Assembly (NCBI GenBank): GCA_963755695.1
Contig: CAVWLB010000009.1
Location: forward strand, 231,189 to 295,188
Direction: 5' to 3'
DNA: 64,000 nucleotides
Source: QHWT01 sp963755695
GTDB taxonomy: Bacteria; Acidobacteriota; Vicinamibacteria; Vicinamibacterales; 2-12-FULL-66-21
The notes beneath the pieces were generated by a model. That model searched no databases, was not told where the DNA came from, and worked only from the letters and a program-made list of their open reading frames with translations. Shown here one piece after another: positions 1-9,683 of this stretch. The stretch's first letter is position 1; each line of letters starts with the position of its first letter. The position numbers and the translations under genes are program-made.

Positions 1-694
1 GGGATACATTCCTGCCAAGGGCCCACCGCCGGCTTCCAGCCAGGAGGAACAGCGCCCCAGGACCGAGAAACGCTCCGAGGATGTTGAGTCCACTCCCCAT
101 TCCCGTGGACTGATCCTGATACAAGGCGTAATAGCCCGACTCGTAGACGGTTGCCAGCTGGGCTTTCGCGACAAGCAAGGCGGGCATCACGGATACGAGC
201 AGCATCGCGATGCCCACCACTCGACAGCTCCAAATGGAGGGGCCGTCGAGACGGATGCCAGAATTGGTTCGTGAATGGCCGGCCATCGTCAACATCGACA
301 GCGCCCCGAGATGCAGACCCGTAAGACCGGCCATCGCCATGAGGATGCACTGGACAATCACCGTCGGCGGAAAGTCTCCGTCGAGGATTCCGTGAGGATT
401 CAGGCCTAATGCTTCCAGACACACTTGCGAGGCGTTGAACAGCACCGCGGCGAGCAGGAAAAATCCATAAGGGTCGAACGCCGAGCGGCCGACAGAACGC
501 CACGAGTAGAACAGCCAGATTACGAGCGCGAGGCACAGTATCGATAGCGGCCGGATCGAAGCCTCAGATGCGTCGATGACGAAGCACGCCATCCACACGA
601 ATCCAATCACCCCACTGATCAGCACATGGATGATCAGCATCAGGCGAATCCGAGTGTGGTCGACCGAGGTGTCTGGCGTCAGCCGCGTCAGCAC
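1..694 (-). CDS. O-antigen/EPS polymerase-like membrane protein (Wzy-like), 3' end cut by window edge
   Basis: The minus strand stays open from position 694 to the window edge. I start it at GTG 694 because a GGAG motif sits 7 bases upstream and the flippase gene stops at 707. The translation is strongly hydrophobic, with several membrane segments (for example LSILCLALVIWLF, GFFLLAAVLFNAS and VVGIAMLLVSVM), as in Wzy-type polymerases that join lipid-linked repeat units in the periplasm. Wzy proteins are too divergent for a motif call, so the assignment rests on topology and on its place directly after flippase, glycosyltransferase and Wza/Wzz genes in the same operon. The C-terminal part lies outside the window. 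Another polytopic glycan enzyme, such as an O-acyltransferase, is possible. Confidence 0.6.
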   Translation of the reverse strand, partial: MLTRLTPDTSVDHTRIRLMLIIHVLISGVIGFVWMACFVIDASEASIRPLSILCLALVIWLFYSWRSVGRSAFDPYGFFLLAAVLFNASQVCLEALGLNPHGILDGDFPPTVIVQCILMAMAGLTGLHLGALSMLTMAGHSRTNSGIRLDGPSIWSCRVVGIAMLLVSVMPALLVAKAQLATVYESGYYALYQDQSTGMGSGLNILGAFLGPGALFLLAGSRRWALGRNVS

Positions 695-706
695 AAAGGC
701 ACTCCG

Positions 707-2135
707 CTATCCGACGTCGCAAGGGCGGCCGCTCTGCTCGAGCGGTGCTCGTTGCACGCTAAAGCGTGGATGGCCCTCAATCCGTCCCCTGTGGTCTACC
801 GTTACCTTCGATGACTTATCTCCGGATTTCGCCAGGCGTCTGACTAAAAGCAAGCAGAGTGCGGTCATCTGCACAGCCGAACTAAGCAGGATGGCCCAGG
901 CCGCGCCTCTGAGCCCGACGAGGGGAACAAGCACAACCGAAGTCCCCAGCGTCAGTGAGGCGATCAGCGCACCGAGTGGCAATTGCGGCATGAAGCACCG
1001 GGTTGCTGTCAAAGCTACACCGAGGACGGAGGCCAGACTCGCCACAGTCGCACCGCACATCAAGAGAATGAACAGTCCGCTCTGCTCCGCGTACTTGGCG
1101 GTGTAGAGAATTCGGAGCGCATCGCGTCCCACAAAGGTCGCTACAGCCAATGCCCCTGCACTCAGCAAGAGCGCGATTAGAAGCAGACGGCTCGTGAGCC
1201 GGCGAAATCCTCTCAGATCTCTTTCAGTGAACGCGAGAGCAAGCCGGCGGCTCGCCGACTGGCCCAGCGCGTTCACGATAGTTGGAGGAATCAGCGTCAA
1301 GAACGCGAGCGCCGCAAAAATACCGAGGGGGCCAGGCCCGAGCGACCGGCTGATTACGTATCCTGGAATGTTGTTGTTCAGCGTGAGCAGCAGAATCATG
1401 AGCCCAAGGGGAAGGCCGGTTCCAGCGAGCTTCGTCATTCGCCGCAATTGCCATCGCGGCCGTAGCGATGTCGAAGTCGCATCACGCGCGTGAAGCGCCT
1501 CTCCCGGCTTAGCCCGCTCCATTACGATGCGGCCGCTCGCCCGGTCGAACGACGCCAGTACCTGCTATCGAGACACCGGTCAACGCCAGCACTCCAATGA
1601 GGAGGTCGCCGGTCGCCCAGATCGATAAGGCCATCGCCAGCAGTCCAGAACTGGCACGCCAGAGCTGCGACAGCGCCGCGCGATCCATTCGCTCGTGTTG
1701 CTGACACAGGCCGCCGTAAATATCTGCAATCGCATCGACTGCCTTCAGCACGCCGACGAACAGAATGATCGACGCTGTTTCCCTGCCGAAGTGTCCAACC
1801 GCCAAAACGGCGGCCACGATGAGAATCGCGATGAGTGATCCGGCGAGCCGCAGGCCGAGATAGTCTCCGAACGAGTACTCGCCGACGGCATCGGTGACCT
1901 GCAGACTGCGAAGCTGAAGGTTGCAAAACAGAATCACCGGCGCGGTGACGGTGAGGCCCAACGCGTACTGCCCGACCATCTCTGGTGATCCGAGCTTGGC
2001 GAGAATGACGACCGTGATCCACTGGCCTGCGGCGTAAGCCAGGTAGCCCAGCAGGGTCCACGAAAACGTCACCCGGAGAGGTATCGCCGGCGTGGAGAAG
2101 CCGTCCATGCGCCCAACCAGGTTGGGTTCATTCAT
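707..2135 (-). CDS. Wzx-type polysaccharide flippase, split by one frameshift
   Basis: Two overlapping minus-strand reading frames (2135-1509 and 1522-707) form one multi-TM flippase of about 470 residues, the usual Wzx length. The first half begins MNEPNLVGRMDG and carries about five hydrophobic segments; the second continues the domain from the SGRIVMERAKPGEALHARD region. Dropping one base near 1550 joins ...SIAGTGV to FDRASGRIV in a single frame, so one inserted base explains the break. The protein would move lipid-linked EPS repeat units across the inner membrane. It overlaps the upstream GT4 gene by 8 bases and precedes the Wzy-like gene. Sequencing error or a real inactivating mutation cannot be separated from sequence alone. 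Confidence 0.78.
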
Positions 2136-3378
2136 GGCGAGAAGGATGCGCCTTCATGCGCGCGACAGCATTTCGATGACTGGCTTCACGCGCCAGCTGA
2201 GAGCGCGCACCCGTCACGGACACGTTCTTCCACCGAAGGAGCCGCAGATACTCGGAATGCAGGGCGTCCCACAGTGCCTCCGGTCGAAACTTTGCCAACG
2301 CTCGCTGACGCGCGGCCGCACCGTGTGCAGCGCAGAGCGATTCGTCATGAAGGTATCGACGGATGGCGTCGGCGAGTGCGGTCGAATCCTTCACCGCGAT
2401 GAGCGATCCGGTGACGCCGTCGACGACGGCGTCCTGGCAACCCGGCACGCGAGTGGCGATCACGGGGAGCTCCATCGCTGCTGCCTCGAGCGCCACGACT
2501 CCAAAGCCCTCACGATACGAGGGCAGGACCACGATGTCCATGGCGGCATAGTACGGCGATACTTGACTCTGCCGGCCTGTCAGGTGAACTCGAGGGTCGG
2601 AGAACAACTCTTCGGCAATGGACGTGGGCAGCGGGTCGTGCGGCTCGCAAAATCCGACCATCAGCAAGTGAAGGTCTGGAGATTCCTTGCTCAGTTCCTT
2701 CCACGCGTTGTGAAGCTCTCTGATGCCTTTGTCTGTGACGATTCGGCCAACAAAGCCGATCACCGGCGCCTCTCGTGGAATGCCAAGACTCGTGCGGGTC
2801 GACATCCGCGCGACCCGCCACCGCCGCGGATCGAATTCCCCGGTTGCGTCGACACCATTCGCGCTGCCATCGAGCAGCACCGTAATTTTCCGCGACCGGC
2901 ACAGGCGCTCGGCGACGGCGATCTCTCGAACAGACGCGCTGACACAGAGCACGCGAGTCGCCAGAGCACACGCGGTCCGCTCGGACCACCGAAGCAGTGC
3001 GCGGCGCAACCCGGTGGCGGTCAGGCAGGGCAACCCATGAATGTGATAGATGCGGACCGGTACGTTCGCCAGCCATCCGGCGATCGTACCCAGCAGGCCT
3101 GCCTTCGGCGTGTGCGCGTGCACGATGTCTGGCCGGATTCGCCGGAAGTATCGGTACATCCGCCAGATGGACCTGAGATCCTGCAGAGGTGTGATCCGCC
3201 GCGCCATCTCCACGCGGAACACACGCGCGCCCTCGCGTTCCCCGAACGCCTCCAGCTCTTCGCCTGGCGACGAGACGACACTTACGACACAGCCACGCCT
3301 CGTCATCTCCCGGACCTGTCCAGCAACAAACAACAGGGTCATCGGGACGGTCGTGACGTGCACCAGACTCAGGGCCAT
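2128..3378 (-). CDS. Glycosyltransferase family 4
   Basis: A 416-residue GT-B fold enzyme predicted to transfer a sugar from a nucleotide donor onto the growing lipid-linked EPS unit on the cytoplasmic face. The N-terminal acceptor domain begins LVHVTTVPMTLLFVAGQV and contains PDIVHAHTPKAGLLG. The C-terminal donor domain has GFVGRIVTDKGI and the EX7E-type motif EGFGVVALE. The frame is open much further upstream, but I use ATG 3378: it has an AGGCGG ribosome-binding site, homology begins right after it, and it overlaps the end of the dehydratase gene by 10 bases. Donor and acceptor sugars cannot be read from sequence. Confidence 0.88.
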   Translation of the reverse strand: MALSLVHVTTVPMTLLFVAGQVREMTRRGCVVSVVSSPGEELEAFGEREGARVFRVEMARRITPLQDLRSIWRMYRYFRRIRPDIVHAHTPKAGLLGTIAGWLANVPVRIYHIHGLPCLTATGLRRALLRWSERTACALATRVLCVSASVREIAVAERLCRSRKITVLLDGSANGVDATGEFDPRRWRVARMSTRTSLGIPREAPVIGFVGRIVTDKGIRELHNAWKELSKESPDLHLLMVGFCEPHDPLPTSIAEELFSDPRVHLTGRQSQVSPYYAAMDIVVLPSYREGFGVVALEAAAMELPVIATRVPGCQDAVVDGVTGSLIAVKDSTALADAIRRYLHDESLCAAHGAAARQRALAKFRPEALWDALHSEYLRLLRWKNVSVTGARSQLAREASHRNAVARMKAHPSRHE

Positions 3379-5369
3379 GTCGCCGCCTGCAGCCGGCCAA
3401 CGCTGGTCTCGGCAATCGCTGGATGGGTCGTGGCAACCGTTGGTTCGACCGTCGCCTCCCGAACTGGTTCGAAGGACGGAACCATGACTCGCAGTTGGTG
3501 GATCACCCCCGCCGAATCCCCCTCCATGGCCCGACGGATCAACTCGGGCACATGAAACGCGGCAAATTGCGGATCGATCGCGCACTCACGCGACAGCCGC
3601 ATGACCCGGGACACGCCGGTGGCTTCTACCGTCTCAGAGGCTCCAACCAACTCCTCGTAAAGCTTCTCGCCGGGGCGAAGCCCCACGAAACTGATCTTGA
3701 TGTCTCGGTCAGGGACGCAGCCGGCCAGACGGATGACACTGCGAGCCAAATCGATCAGTTTGATCTGTTCTCCCATGTCGAGGACGTAGGTCATACCGGA
3801 CTCGCCTAACGCGCCTGCGTGCAAGACGAGCTGGACGGCTTCCGGAATCAACATGAAATACCGGCGCATGTCGGGATGGGTGACGGTGACAGGTCCTCCA
3901 GCCTTGATCTGCGAGAGGAATCTCAAAAGCACGCTGCCGTTGCTTCCGAGCACGTTTCCAAATCGAACGGTCGCAAATCGCGTGGCGCTCTGCGTGCTCA
4001 TCTCCTGGAGGATCAACTCGGCGACACGTTTGGTCGCGCCCATCACGCTGGACGGATTGACTGCTTTGTCGGTCGAAATGAGGATGAATCGCTCGACACT
4101 CCAAAGGTCCGCTGCCTCTACGAGGGTCATGGTGCCGATCACGTTGTTCTTCACGGCCTCGCAGGGGTGATGCTCCATGAGTGGGACGTGCTTGTGGGCG
4201 GCGGCATGAAACACGAGCTCCGGACGATGATCCGACATCACCTGATTTACCCGCCCGAAGTCCGTGACGTCCCCTATCACCGGCACGGGCCGGACATGAA
4301 GCGTACTGAACCTGTCCAGCAGCTCGTTGGTAAGGTCATGCAAGCTGTTCTCGTAACGCTCGAAGAGTATGAGGGAGGAGGGGTTCGCCGCGGCGATCTG
4401 CCGCGACAACTCCGCCCCAATCGACCCTCCTGCGCCGGTGACCAGCACGCGGCGGCCGGAGATGAGCCGTCCAATGAGTTCCGGATCGAGATCGAGCGGC
4501 GCTCGCGGCAGCAAGTCGGCGATGGTCAGGTCGCGGATCTGGTTCACGGCCACCCGACCACCGATGATGTCGCGCAGGCTCGGCAATGTGGTGATCGGAA
4601 TCTTGAACGGCTGCAGCGAGCGCACCACCGCCTGGATCGCCGAGGGCGGGGCGCTCGGCATGGCCACCAGCACTTCGTGCGGTTCCGTGGCCTCGATGAT
4701 TCTCGGAAGCGCCGCACGATCTCCAAGCACCGGCACCCGGTGGATGCGTTGGCCCAGCTTCGATGGATCATCGTCGACAAAGCCGAGCGGCTCGTACCCG
4801 TCCTGGCAACCGCGCATCTCCCGAACGATCATCTCGCCCGCATCCCCGGCGCCATAGATGATGATCCGCTTGTGCCCTTTCTTGCGCCGAAGCAACCGTG
4901 CGACTCGTGGGAGCAGGCGCACACTGCACAAGCCCAGAACGAGCAGCACCGAATCGATGATGAGCACCGACCGTGAGTAGGACAGTCGCAGAATCACGTC
5001 GACGATCACGTAAAAGACGCCGGTGCTCACGCCCACGGCAGCGACGATGTTGCAGAACTCAAAGGGATCCGCGTACTGCCACAGGCCTGCAAAGAGGCGG
5101 AACGGGGCAAAGGCCGCAGCACGGATCGCCACGAGCCAGAAGATCGTGTTCAGGAAAATCGTCCAGTGGACCGGGGGAATCTCCCCGTCGAACCGCAACC
5201 AGAAAGCTGCGTAGCTCGATGCAGCCACGATCCCGAGCTGAAGGGCATTCAGGAGTAACCGATGATAGTCAACCATCAGGCGCCGGACGGGCCGCCTGAT
5301 AGCCAATGTAATCGAGCCGAGGTCCGCTCCGGCTCGTCGGCGAAAGTCAATAATCCTGGATTGGGACAT
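3369..5369 (-). CDS. Membrane-anchored NDP-sugar 4,6-dehydratase/epimerase (CapD/WbpM/FlaA1 family)
   Basis: A 666-residue protein with four N-terminal membrane helices, a CoA-binding-like Rossmann region (RIIIYGAGDAGEMIVREM) and a C-terminal polysaccharide-biosynthesis SDR domain. The SDR domain has the cofactor motif TGAGGSIGAEL and STDKAVNPSSVMGATKR, in which Met replaces the usual SDR Tyr, as in WbpM and FlaA1. Members convert UDP-GlcNAc to 4-keto-6-deoxy sugars at the membrane, feeding deoxy- or diamino-sugars into surface glycans. The frame extends another 147 codons upstream, but that stretch is Arg-rich and unlike the family, so ATG 5369 (MSQSRIIDFRR) is chosen. The gene lies 119 bases after the kinase-like gene in the same operon. 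Confidence 0.9.
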   Translation of the reverse strand: MSQSRIIDFRRRAGADLGSITLAIRRPVRRLMVDYHRLLLNALQLGIVAASSYAAFWLRFDGEIPPVHWTIFLNTIFWLVAIRAAAFAPFRLFAGLWQYADPFEFCNIVAAVGVSTGVFYVIVDVILRLSYSRSVLIIDSVLLVLGLCSVRLLPRVARLLRRKKGHKRIIIYGAGDAGEMIVREMRGCQDGYEPLGFVDDDPSKLGQRIHRVPVLGDRAALPRIIEATEPHEVLVAMPSAPPSAIQAVVRSLQPFKIPITTLPSLRDIIGGRVAVNQIRDLTIADLLPRAPLDLDPELIGRLISGRRVLVTGAGGSIGAELSRQIAAANPSSLILFERYENSLHDLTNELLDRFSTLHVRPVPVIGDVTDFGRVNQVMSDHRPELVFHAAAHKHVPLMEHHPCEAVKNNVIGTMTLVEAADLWSVERFILISTDKAVNPSSVMGATKRVAELILQEMSTQSATRFATVRFGNVLGSNGSVLLRFLSQIKAGGPVTVTHPDMRRYFMLIPEAVQLVLHAGALGESGMTYVLDMGEQIKLIDLARSVIRLAGCVPDRDIKISFVGLRPGEKLYEELVGASETVEATGVSRVMRLSRECAIDPQFAAFHVPELIRRAMEGDSAGVIHQLRVMVPSFEPVREATVEPTVATTHPAIAETSVGRLQAATWP

Positions 5370-5488
5370 ACGACGACTGGTTCTGGGCTGGTGCGTTTTG
5401 AAACCTGACCGAGGCTCCCGCGCACGGGTGGAGCCAGCGGCCGCCTCTTGTCGGAAGATCTTCCGGAGTGGGTTCGAGCCGTCGGGGC

Positions 5489-6358
5489 TCAGAGCTTGCG
5501 GTAAACGGCCTCTGGTATCGGGAACGTGCGGTCGGCGAGCACCGCGCCGAGGACCCTCGCGCCAGCTTCGTTCAGATTCGCAACGGTTCTTCGGGCGACC
5601 TCCCGCCGGGTCGCGTTCGCCGACAGAATGATCACCACCCCATCGACGAGCGCGCCGATGACGGCTGCGTCGCGGTGGTCGCTGGCCGCCGCGGTATCCA
5701 CCACGAGGTAGTCGAACATCGCGAGCAGTTCCTGGAAGCGCGGTCGAAGTTGCTCGGCATTGAGCCCCGGAAGGGCGTCGTCGCCTCGCATCCCAGCCGG
5801 GAGCAGCCACAGGTTCGAAGCAAGGCTGGTCAGAGCCTGCCTGAGGTCGCCACCTTCGAGCATGACTTCGGACAAGCCACGCTGGGCCGTGGCGTGAAAT
5901 AGCGCCTGCAGTGATGGTGAGCGGAGATTCGCTTCAACCAGGCAGACCGTCCCGCTCGTTTCGTTGGCGAGTGCCTCCGCAACGGCAGCGCTGACGGGTG
6001 CGGACTGGCTCTCGGAACATGCCGCCGAGAACAGGACGGCGCGTGGCCGAAGCTCAGTCGACCCCGGCGCATACAGGCGCGCCACGAGAGCTGATGCTTC
6101 CTCGCGGGATATCGATGATGTCTCGAGCAGCGCGCGGGTGCGTACTTGCGGAATCGCCGCTGGCCGCATCTGGGTCGTCGGCGAAATTCTCACGATGTCG
6201 GCGCCCGTTGGCGAATCGCTGAGATCCCACGGCACTTCCGCGGTTTCCTGCACCTCGACGATATCGCGCACCAACGGACGCTCTGTAGTATCGGACCGTA
6301 GAACGTCTGCCGCGGCTCTGCGAAAGGCGTCCGCCAGGCGACTCATCGACGACCCCAT
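5489..6358 (-). CDS. PEP-CTERM/EPS-locus tyrosine-kinase-like protein with degenerate P-loop
   Basis: A 289-residue protein aligning to the CpsD/CapB-like autokinase of XrtA exopolysaccharide loci, which normally autophosphorylates and regulates chain length with Wzz. The expected Walker A stretch (SA..GEGKS) reads SAACSESQSAP, so the glycines and catalytic Lys are absent. The Walker A' motif reads CLVEANLRSPSL instead of LVDADLRRPSL. Walker B is recognisable as YLVVDTAAASD, and the end IPEAVYRKL matches the family terminus, but no tyrosine cluster follows. It overlaps the upstream ATPase gene by 16 bases. Fold assignment is good; catalytic activity is doubtful, so a regulatory pseudokinase is plausible. 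Confidence 0.8.
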   Translation of the reverse strand: MGSSMSRLADAFRRAAADVLRSDTTERPLVRDIVEVQETAEVPWDLSDSPTGADIVRISPTTQMRPAAIPQVRTRALLETSSISREEASALVARLYAPGSTELRPRAVLFSAACSESQSAPVSAAVAEALANETSGTVCLVEANLRSPSLQALFHATAQRGLSEVMLEGGDLRQALTSLASNLWLLPAGMRGDDALPGLNAEQLRPRFQELLAMFDYLVVDTAAASDHRDAAVIGALVDGVVIILSANATRREVARRTVANLNEAGARVLGAVLADRTFPIPEAVYRKL

Positions 6359-7332
6359 CGTAGGTAGGGAAACGAGGGGAACCGTCCGCCTGATGGTGTG
6401 CGGCTATCGTCGACAGGCTGAGGGCCCACAGAACCCGGAAGTCGAAACATCGTGCTCTTCGGCATCGCCTCGACCTGCATGCGGGACCGTACCGTCGAGT
6501 CCTGCCGGGGCTGCAGGTCGAGATCGCCGCAAACTTCCCGCACAATCTTCAAGCCGACGGGACGGTGTCCGGCAGCATAGCCGGTCAGCAGCGCATTCTC
6601 GCAGATCACGTTGATGGTTCTCGGAACGCCTCCCGATTGCTCGTGGATCGCCATTACGGCTTCACGAGAGAACGCGCTTCCGGGAGCCCCTCCCGCAACG
6701 CTGATGCGGTGCGCGATGTAGGTCGCAGTCTCGTTCAAGTCGAGCGGATCCAAACGGCAGCGAAGTCCCACGCGCTGCTTCAACTGCCGCAATCCTGGTT
6801 CGTTGAGTCGATCGGCGAGCGCCGGCTGGCCCGCCAGCACGACCCGCAGGAGCTTCTGTGTTTCCAATTCGATGTTGGCCAGCAATCGCACTTCCTCGAG
6901 CAGCTCGTCGGAAAGGCTCTGGGCTTCGTCTATCACCAGCACTCTTGGAATTTCCAAGGCTGGATGCTGTAACTCGCGGATGAGCGCCTGTTCCAGCTCC
7001 CGGAGGAACACGGCCTTCGACCGGGCGGCCGTCGAGCTCAGATGAAATCCGTCAGCGAGGCAATCGTAGAACTCGTAGCGGTTCAGGGCGGGATTGGTGA
7101 GCAACACGAAGCGCGCCTGCGCCAGCGGGTGCTTGGAGGCGAGCACCCTACGCAACAGGGTTGTCTTGCCGGTGCCCGCATCCCCGATCAGCAGCGTGAT
7201 CCCGGTGCCCACCGATGTTCCGTACTCGAGGTGCGCAAGCGCCTCCCGGTGCTTGGCTGTGAGCAGCAGGAACTTGAGATCCGATGTGAGATCGAACGGA
7301 TGCTCGGTGAGCCCATAGAAGGAGTGATACAT
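6343..7332 (-). CDS. XrtA-locus AAA ATPase (ExeA/GspA-like)
   Basis: A 329-residue ATPase beginning MYHSFYGLTEHPFDLTSD, typical of the ExeA-like ATPase found next to Wzz and the tyrosine kinase in PEP-CTERM exopolysaccharide loci. Walker A is GDAGTGKTTLL near residue 50 and Walker B is RVLVIDEAQSL near residue 130; a sensor region follows and the last 60 residues look disordered. It presumably uses ATP to assemble or regulate the export machinery at the inner membrane, though its exact role in these loci is not well established. The gene lies 6 bases after the Wzz-like gene and overlaps the kinase-like gene, so translation is probably coupled. Confidence 0.9.
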   Translation of the reverse strand: MYHSFYGLTEHPFDLTSDLKFLLLTAKHREALAHLEYGTSVGTGITLLIGDAGTGKTTLLRRVLASKHPLAQARFVLLTNPALNRYEFYDCLADGFHLSSTAARSKAVFLRELEQALIRELQHPALEIPRVLVIDEAQSLSDELLEEVRLLANIELETQKLLRVVLAGQPALADRLNEPGLRQLKQRVGLRCRLDPLDLNETATYIAHRISVAGGAPGSAFSREAVMAIHEQSGGVPRTINVICENALLTGYAAGHRPVGLKIVREVCGDLDLQPRQDSTVRSRMQVEAMPKSTMFRLPGSVGPQPVDDSRTPSGGRFPSFPYLRWGRR

Positions 7333-7338
7333 GGAAGG

Positions 7339-8796
7339 TCAGCGGCGCGCAGAAAGACTTGCCAGGACCGGCACGCCAAGGGTGTCTTCAACGTCCTCCG
7401 GGCTCTGCACGTACGGGCTGATGTACGCGAGCAGGAAAGCGACTGCCAACCCCATGATTGCCGATAGAACGGCGCCGATCGCAAGAATCAAGACACGACC
7501 GTTGCTCGCCGGGGACGTCGGCACTGTCGGCGGCTCGGCAACGACGACATTCGCAATCCGGGTTCGATCCAACGCATCCGAAATTCGCGCCTCTTCCTGC
7601 TTCTTCTTGTACAGGAGGTAGTTTTCTTCAGCCGTCTTCATCGACCGCCTGAGGTCTTGCTGGACCGCCGCCTTGGCGTCCAGCTGGCTGGCCTTCTCGC
7701 GGAACAGCCGCACCGATTGCCCGATGGCGGCGAGCCGCGCGAGAGCGGCGGAGCGCTCGGTTCTGACCCTTACGAGCTCGCTGCGCAGCCATTGGTGCGT
7801 GGGATTCTGATCGGTCGTTTCCTCGGTCAGTGGTGACTGCGCTGTACGTGCGAGGGCCTCGCGCGCTTGCGCGAGCTGCCCCTCTGTCTCCACTACCGGT
7901 GGATACGTGGGAGTGAACTTGCGCAACAGGTCCTCCCGCTTCGTCTCGAGGGTCAGGACGCGGGACTTCAACTCAGTCATCAGGGCGCCGTTGTCTGTCG
8001 TGCGGATTTGCGTCGTCTGACGGGCCGGTGTGGCGGCCTCTTGCTGCTCGAGATCCGTGATTCGGCGGTTTGCCTCGGCGACCTGCGCCTGCGTCTGCTG
8101 CAGGGCGGACTCGAACTCCGAGAGTTGGCGCAAGGTGGAGTCCTTTTCGCTGTCGGCGGAAACGACCTGCTCGCGCTCGCCGTACTCTTTGAGCTCGGTC
8201 TCCGCTGCCTCCATCTCGGACCGGAAGTGTTCCGCCTGATCTTTGAAGAACTGATAGGCTCCCGGCGGCCGATGCAGCGCCAGGTGCTTCTCGAGATACA
8301 GGCGTGCGAGCTGATCGAGGACTTTGGCGGCACGATTGGGATCTGGCGACGTGTAGACGACCTGTATTAGGGTCGTTCTCCTCACCGGGTTGATTCGCAG
8401 CGACTTCTGCAGCGCGGCCTGTGCCTTGGCCGCTTCGGCAGGCTGGTTGTCGCCGGCGGCAACCAGCCCTGCCGACGAGGCCACTTGAGACAGCAGGTCG
8501 CGACCCCGCAAGACCTCGACCTCCGAGTTCAGTTCGTCCTCGCTCACCTCGCCGCGGCTCTGGGCGACGGCGTTGGGATCCGCGCTGACAATGGTTTCGG
8601 CGCGCTCCCGCTTCACGAGAAACTTCATCTCGGATTCGTACTGCTTCGGCGTGAGCAGCACCAGCAGAATGGTACAGGCCATCACGCAGGTCGCCGTGAG
8701 AAGGGCAGAACGTTTGTACCGGAAGACTGGCGTGACCAGATCGCGCAACGTCGGCAGTCGAAGGGACTGCTCCGGATCGGTGTGCGTATTCGTCAT
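7339..8796 (-). CDS. EPS chain-length determinant (Wzz/GumC-like, XrtA locus type)
   Basis: A 485-residue polysaccharide co-polymerase. It has an N-terminal membrane helix near residues 32-52 (SALLTATCVMACTILLVLL), a Wzz domain with KQYESEMKFLVKRERAE, a long periplasmic coiled coil (about residues 175-380, rich in E, Q and R) and a second helix near 445-465 (VLILAIGAVLSAIMGLAVA). There is no fused kinase domain; the separate kinase-like gene two positions downstream fills that place. It would set glycan chain length and bridge to the Wza-type channel. It follows the export gene by 56 bases and is followed within 6 bases by the ATPase. Confidence 0.9.
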   Translation of the reverse strand: MTNTHTDPEQSLRLPTLRDLVTPVFRYKRSALLTATCVMACTILLVLLTPKQYESEMKFLVKRERAETIVSADPNAVAQSRGEVSEDELNSEVEVLRGRDLLSQVASSAGLVAAGDNQPAEAAKAQAALQKSLRINPVRRTTLIQVVYTSPDPNRAAKVLDQLARLYLEKHLALHRPPGAYQFFKDQAEHFRSEMEAAETELKEYGEREQVVSADSEKDSTLRQLSEFESALQQTQAQVAEANRRITDLEQQEAATPARQTTQIRTTDNGALMTELKSRVLTLETKREDLLRKFTPTYPPVVETEGQLAQAREALARTAQSPLTEETTDQNPTHQWLRSELVRVRTERSAALARLAAIGQSVRLFREKASQLDAKAAVQQDLRRSMKTAEENYLLYKKKQEEARISDALDRTRIANVVVAEPPTVPTSPASNGRVLILAIGAVLSAIMGLAVAFLLAYISPYVQSPEDVEDTLGVPVLASLSARR

Positions 8797-8852
8797 GTTT
8801 GTTCCAGCCTGTTGAGGCGTTTAAGAACTTGCGATGAGTGCCGGCGGTGGTC

Positions 8853-9683
8853 TCAGAACGGATTCAGGTAGAACCCAAGCGAAGAACGCGGGATGAACGG
8901 GGAGATCTTGCCGAACGTGCTCTTCGGGACGAAGACCGTGTCGCCGGGCCGAAGGAGCGGATCTTCGCTCATGTTGTGTGAGGCGTACATCTTCTTCACA
9001 TCGACTTGCTTCACCTCGAGCCACTCGGTCATGAAACGGCGGAAGAGGAGTACGTTCGAGTGTTTGGCGGCGGACGTCGTGCCGCCCGCGAGCGTCAGAC
9101 CCTGTGTCAGTGTCGTGGCACCGCGGAGCTCGATCTTTCCGGGTTTGACAACCTCGCCTGCCACCATGAAATAGGGCTTCTCGAACTCCTTCAGAACGAT
9201 GTTGATCACGGGCTTCTGCATGATGCCCTGATACGCCTCCGCCAGGAGGGCTTTCGCTTCCGGAACGCTCCGTCCCTGCACACGGACGTCACCAACGGCA
9301 CTCAGCGAGATGTAGCCGTCTGGCTGAACGGTGACGGTTTGGTCGAACTCCGGCACATAAGGAAAGTGGAGCTCGAGGACGTCGCTAGGGGCAATGCGAT
9401 ATCGACCGCCCGTCCAGAGCTTCAGCGGGTCGTCTTCCGTATCGATAGTCTGCGAGAGTCCGGGCGCGGCCGCTTCGATGAGGCGCTTGCGTTCTTCCGT
9501 CGTCTGCGGCGGAGGGGTTTGAGTCGGTTGGGGCGATTGCGCCGACGGCGTGCCAGCTGAAGTGCCTGATCGTGCTGCCTCATCAGGGGGCTTCTGGGCC
9601 CACGCGCCAACGCAGACGCTGGCCACTGCTACCGCCATCAAGATAATCGTTCGCTTTATTTGTGCAGGCATGGCAGGACTCAA
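8853..9683 (-). CDS. Polysaccharide export outer-membrane protein (Wza/GumB-like)
   Basis: First gene of the minus-strand EPS operon. A signal peptide (IKRTIILMAVAVASVCVGAWAQ) is followed by a Pro/Gln-rich linker, a Poly_export domain (YRIAPSDVLELHFPYVPEFD...VQPDGYISLSAVGDVRVQG) and an SLBB-like segment (YFMVAGEVVKPGKIELRG). At 276 residues it matches GumB/Wza relatives that lack a large C-terminal extension. No lipobox Cys is visible, so it may not be a lipoprotein. It would form the outer-membrane exit for the polymer. The start is ATG 9683 or, equally plausible, ATG 9671, four codons downstream, which gives a neater signal peptide. Confidence 0.9.
   Translation of the reverse strand: MSPAMPAQIKRTIILMAVAVASVCVGAWAQKPPDEAARSGTSAGTPSAQSPQPTQTPPPQTTEERKRLIEAAAPGLSQTIDTEDDPLKLWTGGRYRIAPSDVLELHFPYVPEFDQTVTVQPDGYISLSAVGDVRVQGRSVPEAKALLAEAYQGIMQKPVINIVLKEFEKPYFMVAGEVVKPGKIELRGATTLTQGLTLAGGTTSAAKHSNVLLFRRFMTEWLEVKQVDVKKMYASHNMSEDPLLRPGDTVFVPKSTFGKISPFIPRSSLGFYLNPF

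Noticed and set aside
2092..3555. Long plus-strand open frame opposite the GT4 gene
   Set aside because: Rich in Arg, Pro and Gly with no domain, and the minus strand carries a clear glycosyltransferase; it is a by-product of high GC.
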